NCBI GenBank assembly: GCA_002724395.1 | Contig: PBOR01000030.1 | Span: 5,178-57,378 of the forward strand | DNA from: Rhodospirillaceae bacterium | GTDB lineage: Bacteria; Pseudomonadota; Alphaproteobacteria; UBA8366 | DNA length: 52,201 bases | Direction: 5' to 3' | Shown: positions 8,259-16,895 of the stretch, one piece after another | Numbering within the stretch: the first letter of the stretch is position 1 | Layout: each line of letters starts with the position of its first letter | Notes under the pieces: model-generated | Seen by the model: only the letters and a program-made list of their open reading frames with translations | The model's database searches: none | Told to the model about the DNA's origin: nothing | Program-made: the position numbers and the translations under genes

Positions 8259-9119
8259 ATGGTGAAGCCGAAGGTCAGTTTCGAATTTTTTCCGCCCGCT
8301 AGTGAAAAAATGGCGGAGATGCTTTGGCTTGCAGTAGAACGTCTGGCACCGCTGGATCCGACGTTTGTCTCGGTCACATATGGCGCCGGCGGCAGCACGC
8401 GCGAACGTACTCACTCAACTGTCAAGAGGTTGCGAGATGAAACCTCTCTGGAGCCAGCGGCCCACCTCACCTGTGTCGGCGCGACTAAGACAGAAATCGA
8501 CGGTATAATTCGTAGTTATTGGGATTCAGGTGTTCGACATATTGTAGCGTTGCGCGGCGATACGCAGGGGGATAATGGAAAGTATCAACCTCATCCAAAC
8601 GGTTATGCCAATGGTGCTGAACTGACTAAGGGCATCAAGAATATCGCGGACTTCTTTATTAGTGTTTCTGCGTATCCTGAAAAGCATCCCGACTCCGCAT
8701 CTCGGAGCGCGGATATCGAAATGCTAAAACAAAAAGTCGATGCGGGTGCGGGTCAGGCTATCACTCAGTTCTTTTTTGAGCCTGAGTATTTCTTTCGGTA
8801 TCGCGATGCTGTCGCCGCGGCGGGAGTTTCAATTCCTTTAATACCTGGCATCATACCAGTGATCAATTTCAAACGAATTCAATCTTTCGCAGCAACCTGT
8901 GGTACCAAAATACCTGATTGGATGATTGAACGGTTTGAAGGTTTGGAAGATGATCCTCAGACACGAAAAATGGTAGCCGCGACAATTGCTGCGGAGACCT
9001 GTCAGAAACTAGCTGCCGGCGGTGTTGAGCAGTATCATTTTTACACGTTAAACCAGGCCGACCTGACATACGCGATTTGTCATATCCTTGGATTGCGCCC
9101 AAGTGCGGCGGGCTTCTAG
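8259..9119 (+). CDS. metF: 5,10-methylenetetrahydrofolate reductase
   Basis: About 286 residues, the usual bacterial length. The gene has a strong purine-rich ribosome site (AAAGGGGGG at 8247-8255). ATGs at 8256 and 8259 are both possible; 8259 gives better spacing. Family motifs are FEFFPPAS near the N-terminus, SVTYGAGGSTRERT, HIVALRGD, AGAGQAITQFFFEPEYFFRY and PLIPGIIPV. MetF is a FAD enzyme that uses NADH to reduce methylene-THF to 5-methyl-THF, the methyl donor for MetH. It lies between the ArsR-methyltransferase and metH with tight spacing (about 10 bp each side), so the three are almost surely one transcription unit. Confidence 0.96.
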   Translation: MVKPKVSFEFFPPASEKMAEMLWLAVERLAPLDPTFVSVTYGAGGSTRERTHSTVKRLRDETSLEPAAHLTCVGATKTEIDGIIRSYWDSGVRHIVALRGDTQGDNGKYQPHPNGYANGAELTKGIKNIADFFISVSAYPEKHPDSASRSADIEMLKQKVDAGAGQAITQFFFEPEYFFRYRDAVAAAGVSIPLIPGIIPVINFKRIQSFAATCGTKIPDWMIERFEGLEDDPQTRKMVAATIAAETCQKLAAGGVEQYHFYTLNQADLTYAICHILGLRPSAAGF

Positions 9120-9128
9120 GGGACGGAT

Positions 9129-12100
9129 ATGGGTGATATTGAATTTGCGCCCCCGCATATTATCGAACCGGTAGATCGAACCGATGAATTAACTGCGTTG
9201 ATGGATAGGCGCATCCTTGTTTTGGATGGCGCGATGGGAACGATGATCCAGCAACATAAGTTGGAAGAGGATGATTTTCGCGGGGTTCGGTTCGTCGACT
9301 GGCCAGATGATCTAAAGGGTAATAACGATCTTCTCACCCTTACTCAGCCTACGATAATTACCGACATTCATCGGGCGTTTCTGGCAGCCGGCACGGATTT
9401 TGTTGAAACTAATACCTTTAACTCCACTTCCATTTCCCAAGCAGACTATGGAATGGAAGCGTTAGTTTATGAGTTGAATTATGAAGGAGCCAGGTTAGCG
9501 CGTGAAGTTGCGTCAGAATTTACTAAGCGCGATGAGGATCACCCGAGGTTTGTTGCGGGTGTACTGGGGCCGACCAATAGAACTGCGTCAATCTCGCCGG
9601 ATGTCAACGACCCAGGGTTTCGCAATGTGTCATTCGATGCTCTTGTTGATGCCTACACGCTGGCTGCAAATGGACTCATTGATGGCGGAGCAGATACGCT
9701 TTTTATCGAAACGGTCTTCGATACGCTGAACTGTAAAGCGGCGATCTACGCCATATTACAATTATTTGAAAGTACGGGTATCCGCCTACCGCTGATGATC
9801 TCAGGCACAATTACTGATGCATCCGGCCGCACCTTATCTGGTCAAACGCCCACTGCATTCTGGGCATCTGTCGCCCATGCAAGGCCACTAAGTATTGGGT
9901 TTAACTGTGCTCTCGGCGTAGAAGAGCTTCGACCCCATGTGCAAGAGGTCGCGAATGTTGCTGATACGTACGTAAGTGTGCATCCCAACGCCGGGTTACC
10001 AAACGAATTTGGTGGTTACGATGATACGCCCGACTATATGGGCGAAGCATTAGGCGAATTTGCTAAAAATGGACTACTTAATATTGTTGGGGGCTGTTGT
10101 GGCACCACGCCGGATCATCTGGCGGCCATCGTTGACGCGGTCAGGGAGGTGGAACCTCGCCCTGTGCCAGAAAATCATAATATTTGTATGCTGAGCGGCC
10201 TTGAGCCCCTTAAACTCGACGATGTTACCGGTTTCGTGAATGTGGGCGAACGGACAAATGTCGCTGGCTCCGCCCGCTTCAAGAAATTAATCATGGAAGA
10301 TGAATATGAGATGGCTCTCGATGTGGCCCGTAGTCAGGTGGAAAATGGTGCGCAAATCATCGATGTGAATATGGATGAAGCCATGCTTGATTCAGTCGTT
10401 GCCATGGAAACATTCTTAAAACTTGTGGCGTCAGAACCTGATATTTCGCGCGTGCCGGTGATGGTAGATTCTTCCAAATGGGAAGTGATTCGAACTGGAT
10501 TGAAATGCATACAAGGCAAAGGTGTTGTTAACTCCATTAGCCTCAAGGAGGGCGAAGAGCCTTTTATTGAACAGGCTAGGGAAATACTGCGGTTCGGCGC
10601 AGCCGTGGTAGTAATGGCCTTTGATGAAGCCGGCCAAGCTGATAGCCGGCAACGCAAATATGAGGTTTGCAAAAGATCCTACAAGATTTTGACTGAGCAG
10701 GTAGGCTTTCCGCCGGAAGATATTATTTTCGATCCTAATATTTTCGCCGTTGCAACCGGTATTGAGGAGCATGCGAGATACGGACTCGACTTCATAGAGG
10801 CGACAGCGGATATAAAACAAAATTTATGCCACGCAAAAATTAGCGGTGGGGTAAGCAATCTATCATTTTCCTTCCGTGGCAACGAACCGTTGCGCCAAGC
10901 TATGCATACAGCTTTTCTTTATCATGCGGTTCAGGCTGGTATGGATATGGGAATTGTGAATGCTGGTCAACTCGGCGTCTACGCGGATTTATCAGTGGAT
11001 TTGAAGGAACGCGTTGAAGACGTGTTATTTGACAGGCGTGAAGACAGTACTGAACGGTTATTAGAAGTTGCAGATGATCTGCAGGGGGGAGGCTCTAAGA
11101 AAGTAGTGGACCTATCCTGGCGTGAGGGCACGCTTAATGAACGGCTCACCCACGCTTTGGTGAAAGGTATTAACGAATATATCGTCGAGGATACAGAGCT
11201 GGCCCGCCAGAATCATGATCGGCCGATTGAGGTGATCGAAGGTCCACTTATGGATGGAATGAATGTGGTAGGTGATTTGTTCGGCTCCGGACAAATGTTT
11301 CTTCCACAAGTGGTGAAAAGTGCTCGTGTGATGAAACAAGCGGTGGCCCACCTGTTACCATTTATAGAAGCTGAGAAAGATAGCAGCGGCAAGGGTCAAG
11401 CCAAGGGTAAAATATTATTGGCGACCGTAAAAGGGGACGTGCATGATATTGGTAAAAATATTGTCGGTGTTGTTCTGCAATGTAATAATTTTGAAGTTAT
11501 CGATCTTGGCGTCATGGTGCCCTACCAAAAAATTCTCCAAGTGGCGGAAGACGAAAAGGTCGATATCATTGGACTTAGTGGTTTGATTACGCCGTCCCTA
11601 GAGGAAATGGCAGGTGTAGCCTTGGAGATGGAACGCAACGGTATGGATATGCCGTTGCTTATAGGCGGAGCGACCACATCTAAAGTACATACCGCGGTTA
11701 AGATTGCCCCTAATTATAAAGGTCCTACGATCCATGTTTTGGATGCGTCGCGATCCGTGTCTGTCGCGAGTAAACTTACAAGCGTTACGCTACGTGACGC
11801 ATATGTGTGCGAGGTGGTTGCTGAAAATCAGACGGTACGGGACGAGTATGCCAGCAAAGATCGCTCAGAGAACCGGTGCAGCTTGATAGATGCGCGCGCT
11901 AATCGGGTGAATATGGATTGGCAGGGTGCGGAGCCAATTAAACCAAATTTTCTGGGGGTTAGAGCGTTTGATGAATATGATTTATCCGATCTTGTAGAGC
12001 GGATCGATTGGACGCCATTTTTCAGAACTTGGGAGTTGGCTGGTATTTACCCGAAAATATTGGATGACGACATCGTCGGTGAGGCGGCTAGCCAATTGTT

Positions 12101-12866
12101 CAATGATGCACAAACCATGCTTGGCAGAATTATTTCAGAAAAATGGCTAACCGCACGGGCGGTGATTGGTCTTTTCCCGGCCAATGCGGACGGCGATGAT
12201 TTAGTCGTTTATACGGACGAAAGCAGGACAGAGGAACGGATCCGCATTCATTTTTTGCGCCAGCAAATGAAGAAGCGCGCTGGTCGCCCAAATTATTGTA
12301 TTGCGGACTTCGTTGCCCCAATAGATTCTGGGAAGGCCGATTATTTTGGTGGATTTGCGGTCACCGCGGGGATTGGAATCGAAGAAAAATTATCGGAGTT
12401 CAAATCTGACCATGACGATTACAACGACATTCTGTTGAAAGCGCTTGCCGATCGGCTAGCGGAAGCATTTGCAGAGCGTATGCATGAACGGGTTCGAAAA
12501 GAATATTGGGGGTATGCACCCAACGAAATTTTGGACAATGATGACCTGATTAAAGAAAAGTACCTGGGAATCCGACCTGCTCCGGGCTATCCTGCTTGTC
12601 CCGACCATAGTGAAAAGCTTGGCCTTTTTAAGTTGTTGGCCGTGGAAGACCAGACTGGCATTCATTTAACAGAAGGGTTTGCCATGGTGCCTGCATCTTC
12701 TGTGTCGGGCTATTACTTGGCTCACCAGGACGCGCAATATTTTGGCATTGGGAAAATAAGTAAAGATCAGGCTGAAGATTATGCTGAACGGAAAGGCATT
12801 TCGATGATGGATGCAGAGCGGGTGCTAGCGCCGAATTTAGGCTACGAACGCCAGCGCATCACTTGA
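9129..12866 (+). CDS. metH: Cobalamin-dependent methionine synthase
   Basis: A 1245-residue full-length MetH with all four modules. The homocysteine domain comes first ([13 protein letters not shown]), with zinc ligands Cys260 (GFNCALG) and Cys323/Cys324 (GGCCGTTP). The pterin-binding domain follows ([28 protein letters not shown]). Next is the B12 cap and Rossmann domain, with the cobalt-ligand motif [10 protein letters not shown] (His772) and [14 protein letters not shown]. The C-terminal SAM-dependent reactivation domain is complete ([33 protein letters not shown]). It transfers methyl from 5-methyl-THF to homocysteine via methylcobalamin. The organism therefore needs B12, made or imported. 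It lies downstream of metF by 9 bp. Confidence 0.97.
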   Translation: MGDIEFAPPHIIEPVDRTDELTALMDRRILVLDGAMGTMIQQHKLEEDDFRGVRFVDWPDDLKGNNDLLTLTQPTIITDIHRAFLAAGTDFVETNTFNSTSISQADYGMEALVYELNYEGARLAREVASEFTKRDEDHPRFVAGVLGPTNRTASISPDVNDPGFRNVSFDALVDAYTLAANGLIDGGADTLFIETVFDTLNCKAAIYAILQLFESTGIRLPLMISGTITDASGRTLSGQTPTAFWASVAHARPLSIGFNCALGVEELRPHVQEVANVADTYVSVHPNAGLPNEFGGYDDTPDYMGEALGEFAKNGLLNIVGGCCGTTPDHLAAIVDAVREVEPRPVPENHNICMLSGLEPLKLDDVTGFVNVGERTNVAGSARFKKLIMEDEYEMALDVARSQVENGAQIIDVNMDEAMLDSVVAMETFLKLVASEPDISRVPVMVDSSKWEVIRTGLKCIQGKGVVNSISLKEGEEPFIEQAREILRFGAAVVVMAFDEAGQADSRQRKYEVCKRSYKILTEQVGFPPEDIIFDPNIFAVATGIEEHARYGLDFIEATADIKQNLCHAKISGGVSNLSFSFRGNEPLRQAMHTAFLYHAVQAGMDMGIVNAGQLGVYADLSVDLKERVEDVLFDRREDSTERLLEVADDLQGGGSKKVVDLSWREGTLNERLTHALVKGINEYIVEDTELARQNHDRPIEVIEGPLMDGMNVVGDLFGSGQMFLPQVVKSARVMKQAVAHLLPFIEAEKDSSGKGQAKGKILLATVKGDVHDIGKNIVGVVLQCNNFEVIDLGVMVPYQKILQVAEDEKVDIIGLSGLITPSLEEMAGVALEMERNGMDMPLLIGGATTSKVHTAVKIAPNYKGPTIHVLDASRSVSVASKLTSVTLRDAYVCEVVAENQTVRDEYASKDRSENRCSLIDARANRVNMDWQGAEPIKPNFLGVRAFDEYDLSDLVERIDWTPFFRTWELAGIYPKILDDDIVGEAASQLFNDAQTMLGRIISEKWLTARAVIGLFPANADGDDLVVYTDESRTEERIRIHFLRQQMKKRAGRPNYCIADFVAPIDSGKADYFGGFAVTAGIGIEEKLSEFKSDHDDYNDILLKALADRLAEAFAERMHERVRKEYWGYAPNEILDNDDLIKEKYLGIRPAPGYPACPDHSEKLGLFKLLAVEDQTGIHLTEGFAMVPASSVSGYYLAHQDAQYFGIGKISKDQAEDYAERKGISMMDAERVLAPNLGYERQRIT

Positions 12867-12899
12867 ACATATGTAACCTCAAAAAATCGATATCGTATT

Positions 12900-13394
12900 A
12901 TGATTAACAAAATTAAAATACCGACTCCTATTGATACCTATAGCGGGACTGTTCTGCCCGAATGGATCGATGACAATAATCATATGAATGTAGCGTATTA
13001 CGTTTTGGCATTCGATTATGCCACTGATGCTTTGTTCAATTTTTTAGGTTTGTCTCGCGCTTATAAAGATGCGAACAACGTGTCGACCTTCGCAGTGGAC
13101 ATGAACGTTTCCTATCTACAGGAGCTTCGGGTGGGCGAGCCTTTCAAGATTCAAACCCGTATGCTCGATTGCAGTGATAAGGCGTTGCATTATTTTCACG
13201 AAATGTCCCACGAATCTAAGGATTTCCTGTCAGCAACGAACGAAGTGCTGTCGATGCATATGGATATGAATATTCGCCGAATTACACCAATGGCGGGGGA
13301 AATCATAGAATGGTCAGAGCAGGTGTGTGATGCTCACACGTCTTTACAAATCGCTAAACAAGCGGGGCGCGTGTTAGGGATTCGACGAAAATAA
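12900..13394 (+). CDS. Hotdog-fold acyl-CoA thioesterase family protein
   Basis: A 164-residue protein resembling the 4-hydroxybenzoyl-CoA/acyl-CoA thioesterase group. The conserved N-terminal segment PEWIDDNNHMNVAYYV (residues 20-35) corresponds to the active-site helix start, where many members have HVNN. Further typical pieces are VDMNVSYLQELRVGEPFKIQTRML and HYFHEM, the strands of the hotdog sheet. Proteins of this style include betainyl-CoA thioesterases of carnitine metabolism, but the substrate cannot be decided here. It starts 33 bp after metH on the same strand and may be read through from that operon. No functional link to methionine synthesis is evident. Confidence 0.8.
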   Translation: MINKIKIPTPIDTYSGTVLPEWIDDNNHMNVAYYVLAFDYATDALFNFLGLSRAYKDANNVSTFAVDMNVSYLQELRVGEPFKIQTRMLDCSDKALHYFHEMSHESKDFLSATNEVLSMHMDMNIRRITPMAGEIIEWSEQVCDAHTSLQIAKQAGRVLGIRRK

Positions 13395-13516
13395 TCTGAA
13401 TATCTAGTTTTCAGAGGGCGCTTCTATAATTTATTTTGATTCGTAGGGGGATTATTGGGGATAACTTGGTGGTGTAGATGGCTGCATGACTTTTCGCTCA
13501 TGCTATAGTGATAGGA

Positions 13517-15796
13517 ATGAGCGACCCTCTCGAATATGATCCATTGAATGAATCTAGCGCTTTTCAGCAAACGAATGCGCAGGTGCATACTCCTTATTTG
13601 AAAGAGTTAAATGAGGCGCAGGGTAAAGCGGTTGAGGCCCTTGAAGGGCCAGTGCTAGTGTTAGCAGGGGCGGGCACGGGTAAAACGCGGGTTTTGACAA
13701 CTCGGCTTGCATATCTACTGCATCAAAATCGCGCGAGACCCTATCAGATATTGGCTGTGACCTTTACCAATAAAGCCGCACGCGAAATGCAGTTGCGTTT
13801 AGGTGGCCTAATTGGCAAAGCCGTGGACGGGCTTTGGCTTGGTACTTTTCATGCGTTAGGAGTGCGCATTCTGCGGCGCCATGCGGAACTAGTCGGTCTT
13901 AAATCTAATTTCACGATTCTTGATACCGACGATCAAATTCGTTTGTTGAAACAAGTTCTGGAGGCGGAGAATATTGATGATAAGCGCTGGCCCGCTCGAC
14001 TGTTGATATCTGTTATTCAACGCTGGAAGGATAAAGGTTTGACACCCGACAAGGTGTCTGCGGGGGATGCGGGTGAACTTGCCAACGGCCGCGCTAAAGA
14101 AATTTATACTCAATATCAAAATCGGCTGCGAACGCTTAATGCTACTGACTTCGGTGATTTGCTACTGCATTGTTTAACATTGTTCACGTCCCATGCTGAA
14201 GTGTTGTCTGATTACCAAAAACGCTTCCGCTATATTTTGGTGGATGAGTATCAAGACACTAATGTTTGCCAGTATTTGTGGCTGCGTCTATTGGCCCAAG
14301 GGCATAAGAATATCTGTTGCGTCGGTGATGATGACCAATCGATCTACGGATGGCGTGGTGCGGAAGTAGGTAACATATTAAAATTCGAAAAGGATTTTCC
14401 TGGTGCACGGGTTATCAGGTTGGAGCGTAATTACCGTTCTACACATCATATTTTGGGCGCTGCCTCCGGACTTATAGCGAATAACGAAAGTCGTTTGGGT
14501 AAAACTCTGTGGACCGAAGAAAATAAGGGCGAAAAAATTACTGTACGTGGTTTATGGGATGGGGAGGAGGAAGCGCGCCTCATCGCTGACGAAGTGGAGA
14601 CGTTGCATAGAGGAAAGCATGCTTTAAACGAGATTGCAATTCTAGTGCGTGCCGGCTTCCAAACTCGTGAATTTGAAGAAAGATTCATTACGCTCGGCGT
14701 GCCGTACCGTGTAATCGGTGGGCCAAGGTTTTATGAACGAGAGGAAATTCGTGATGCCTTGGCCTACCTACGCATAATCCATATGCAAGATGACGATTTA
14801 GCCTTTGAACGTATCGTAAATAAACCAACTCGGGGTATTGGAAAGGCAACGATTCAGGCGGTTCATGTTCTAGCACGGCATCTGGAAGTACCGCTTTATA
14901 TAGCGTCGGCCAAGTTGGTTGAATCAGATGAGTTGAAACCCGCATCACGCAATAGCCTTAGTCGATTTATCGAAAATATCGACCGTTGGCGAGGCTTAGC
15001 AAATGCGGTTTCCCATTTTGAGCTTGCAGAACTAGTTCTCGATGAATCTGGCTACACGTCACTTTGGCAAAAAAGTAAGAAGCCAGAGGCACCCGGGAAG
15101 CTAGAAAATTTAAAAGAACTGATTACTGCGCTGCAGGAATACGACACGCTAGCGGGTTTTCTTGAACATGTCAGCTTGGTAATGGAAAACACTGAGAATT
15201 CCGAAGAGGATATGGTCAACTTGATGACTTTGCATAGTGCGAAAGGATTAGAATTTGAATCGGTGTTTTTGCCCGGCCGGGAAGAAGGTTTGTTCCCCCA
15301 CCAAAGGTCGCTCGATGAGAGTGGGCTGGCAGGTCTCGAAGAAGAGCGTCGGTTGGCATATGTCGGACTAACGCGCGCAAAAGAACGGGTCACGATCACG
15401 TTTGTTGCTAATCGACGTATTCACAATCTCTGGCAAAGTGCCATTCCGTCGCGGTTTATCTCGGAATTGCCCGATGAGCACGTTGAAATGGAAGGTGAAA
15501 GTGAGCTTTATGCCAATGATACGGGACTTGAGGGGGCAGGTTGGAAGCATCAAGGAGCCTCCAGCGGTGGGCCTGGTTGGCAACGTTTTCAGAGGCGCGG
15601 TCCTGCTATGCCGTTAATCGACGCAGATACAGGCACGATGCATGGCGGTGGTGAGCAGTTCTTCAAAGGGGAGCGTTGCTTCCACCAAAAATTCGGCATG
15701 GGTGTAGTCAGCGACGTTGACGGTGACCATTTGACCATCGATTTCGACAAGGCCGGCAGTAAGAAAGTTGTCGCTGCCTTCGTCGAGAAACCTTGA
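13517..15796 (+). CDS. uvrD: ATP-dependent 3'-5' DNA helicase, UvrD/PcrA family
   Basis: About 759 residues from the ATG at 13517; a GTG at 13508 is an alternative that adds three residues. Superfamily 1A motifs appear in order: Q-motif LNEAQGKAV, Walker A AGAGTGKT (residues 50-57), TFTNKAAREM, DEYQDTN, GDDDQSIYGWRGA, RLERNYRS, LMTLHSAKGLEFE and AYVGLTRAKERV. The C-terminus (GERCFHQKFGMGVVSDVDGDHLTIDFD) is the PcrA/UvrD tudor-like tail that contacts RNA polymerase in other bacteria. Roles are nucleotide excision repair, mismatch repair and clearing of stalled complexes. It sits immediately upstream of prmA. UvrD and PcrA cannot be separated by eye. Confidence 0.93.
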   Translation: MSDPLEYDPLNESSAFQQTNAQVHTPYLKELNEAQGKAVEALEGPVLVLAGAGTGKTRVLTTRLAYLLHQNRARPYQILAVTFTNKAAREMQLRLGGLIGKAVDGLWLGTFHALGVRILRRHAELVGLKSNFTILDTDDQIRLLKQVLEAENIDDKRWPARLLISVIQRWKDKGLTPDKVSAGDAGELANGRAKEIYTQYQNRLRTLNATDFGDLLLHCLTLFTSHAEVLSDYQKRFRYILVDEYQDTNVCQYLWLRLLAQGHKNICCVGDDDQSIYGWRGAEVGNILKFEKDFPGARVIRLERNYRSTHHILGAASGLIANNESRLGKTLWTEENKGEKITVRGLWDGEEEARLIADEVETLHRGKHALNEIAILVRAGFQTREFEERFITLGVPYRVIGGPRFYEREEIRDALAYLRIIHMQDDDLAFERIVNKPTRGIGKATIQAVHVLARHLEVPLYIASAKLVESDELKPASRNSLSRFIENIDRWRGLANAVSHFELAELVLDESGYTSLWQKSKKPEAPGKLENLKELITALQEYDTLAGFLEHVSLVMENTENSEEDMVNLMTLHSAKGLEFESVFLPGREEGLFPHQRSLDESGLAGLEEERRLAYVGLTRAKERVTITFVANRRIHNLWQSAIPSRFISELPDEHVEMEGESELYANDTGLEGAGWKHQGASSGGPGWQRFQRRGPAMPLIDADTGTMHGGGEQFFKGERCFHQKFGMGVVSDVDGDHLTIDFDKAGSKKVVAAFVEKP

Positions 15797-15806
15797 TGCT
15801 TGGATT

Positions 15807-16685
15807 ATGCTCCAACCCTTTTGGAAAATTCAATTGCGGGTACCGCGTCATGCGGTGGAAAAACTGGTCACGGCAGTCGATCCTTTTGGAGTAACGCTGA
15901 GTTGTTTTGAAATTGAGGGGCAAGATACTTGGGTCATTGAGGCCTATTGTGAGGGTCCACCAGATAAAGCGGCTTTAGAGGCTTCGGTAGCCGTTGCATC
16001 AGTATCTGCGGGCATCACTGAGCCGAAAATTTTGTGCGATTTGCTGCCTGATCATGATTGGGTCGCGGAAAATCGTCGGTCATTTAAGCCAATCCAGGTC
16101 GGCCGATATTTTATTCACCCGACACATTATGAAGGAACAGTTCCGGCTAACGCCAAAGTCATATGTTTGGATGCCGCAACCGCTTTTGGGTCTGGCGCAC
16201 ATGAAACTACACAGGGCTGTCTACATATGCTGGCAAGATTACAGCGGTGGTCTCGCCCGCACCGCGTTCTAGATTTAGGGTGCGGGTCAGGCATCCTTAG
16301 TATTGCGGCGGCGAAGACATGGAATTGTCGCATTGTAGCAGTTGATATAGACCCCGAGGCGGTTCGAGTGTGCCGGGAAAATCTTAAATTAAATGGTGTT
16401 GGCGCCTACGTGTCCGTTTTGGAAAGCGACGGCGTGTCGGCTGGGAAGATTGGCCGGGGAGGGCCCTTTGATCTCATACTTGCGAATATACTGGCCTCTC
16501 CATTAAATAAATTAGCTCCAGGCTTAACTAGTCAAATTACCCGGCCTGGCTATATTGTTCTGTCTGGCCTTTTAGCACATCAGAGGTTGCCCGTAGTTGC
16601 GACCTACGTTCGACAAGGCCTTTTGCCTGTTACCTTCAGTCGGATTGGTGACTGGCCAACTTTATTGCTTAGGAAGCCGAACTAA
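15807..16685 (+). CDS. prmA: Ribosomal protein L11 methyltransferase
   Basis: The start is set at the ATG at 15807 (MLQPFWKIQLRVP), 10 bp after the helicase stop; an in-frame upstream start would overlap the helicase gene. The length is about 292 residues, normal for PrmA. The N-terminal half is the L11-recognition domain. The catalytic domain has the PrmA-specific CLDAATAFGSGAHETTQGCL, motif I RVLDLGCGSGILSIAAAK, AVDIDPEAVRVCRENLKLNGV, and the DLILANILASPL motif. It trimethylates lysines and the N-terminus of L11 using SAM. It is probably co-transcribed with the helicase gene. Confidence 0.94.
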   Translation: MLQPFWKIQLRVPRHAVEKLVTAVDPFGVTLSCFEIEGQDTWVIEAYCEGPPDKAALEASVAVASVSAGITEPKILCDLLPDHDWVAENRRSFKPIQVGRYFIHPTHYEGTVPANAKVICLDAATAFGSGAHETTQGCLHMLARLQRWSRPHRVLDLGCGSGILSIAAAKTWNCRIVAVDIDPEAVRVCRENLKLNGVGAYVSVLESDGVSAGKIGRGGPFDLILANILASPLNKLAPGLTSQITRPGYIVLSGLLAHQRLPVVATYVRQGLLPVTFSRIGDWPTLLLRKPN

Positions 16686-16713
16686 CTCCAGTTTGGCACC
16701 AATTTCTCTAATT

Positions 16714-16736
16714 CAATGGGCCGTTCCATTGTTTCT
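16714..16736 (+). terminator. Weak candidate intrinsic terminator after prmA
   Basis: A 6-bp stem CAATGG/CCATTG (16714-16719 and 16726-16731) with a 6-base loop is followed by TTTCT. It lies about 30 bp past the prmA stop and in the right direction. The stem is short and the T-run broken, so it is only a candidate. Confidence 0.3.
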
Positions 16737-16895
16737 AGTAAGTCCGGCCTTTGACTTTGGAATCTCTTTTTCTATTCTATCGCAATTGTGGGCAGACAAA
16801 TCGGATTTTGTGTATCAATAAAAAGAAAAAATACCTCCTTAGGATTGTGCTAAATACATGCCTTTCTAAAACAAGAATTAGACACTGCTTGCCCG

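Noticed and set aside
9129..12866. Possible frameshift or split in metH
   Set aside because: All four MetH modules are present in one uninterrupted frame of normal length.
16833..16840. Perfect AAGGAGGT Shine-Dalgarno-like sequence on the minus strand
   Set aside because: Only a very short frame follows it on that strand, so it does not mark a gene; probably chance in a purine-rich tract.
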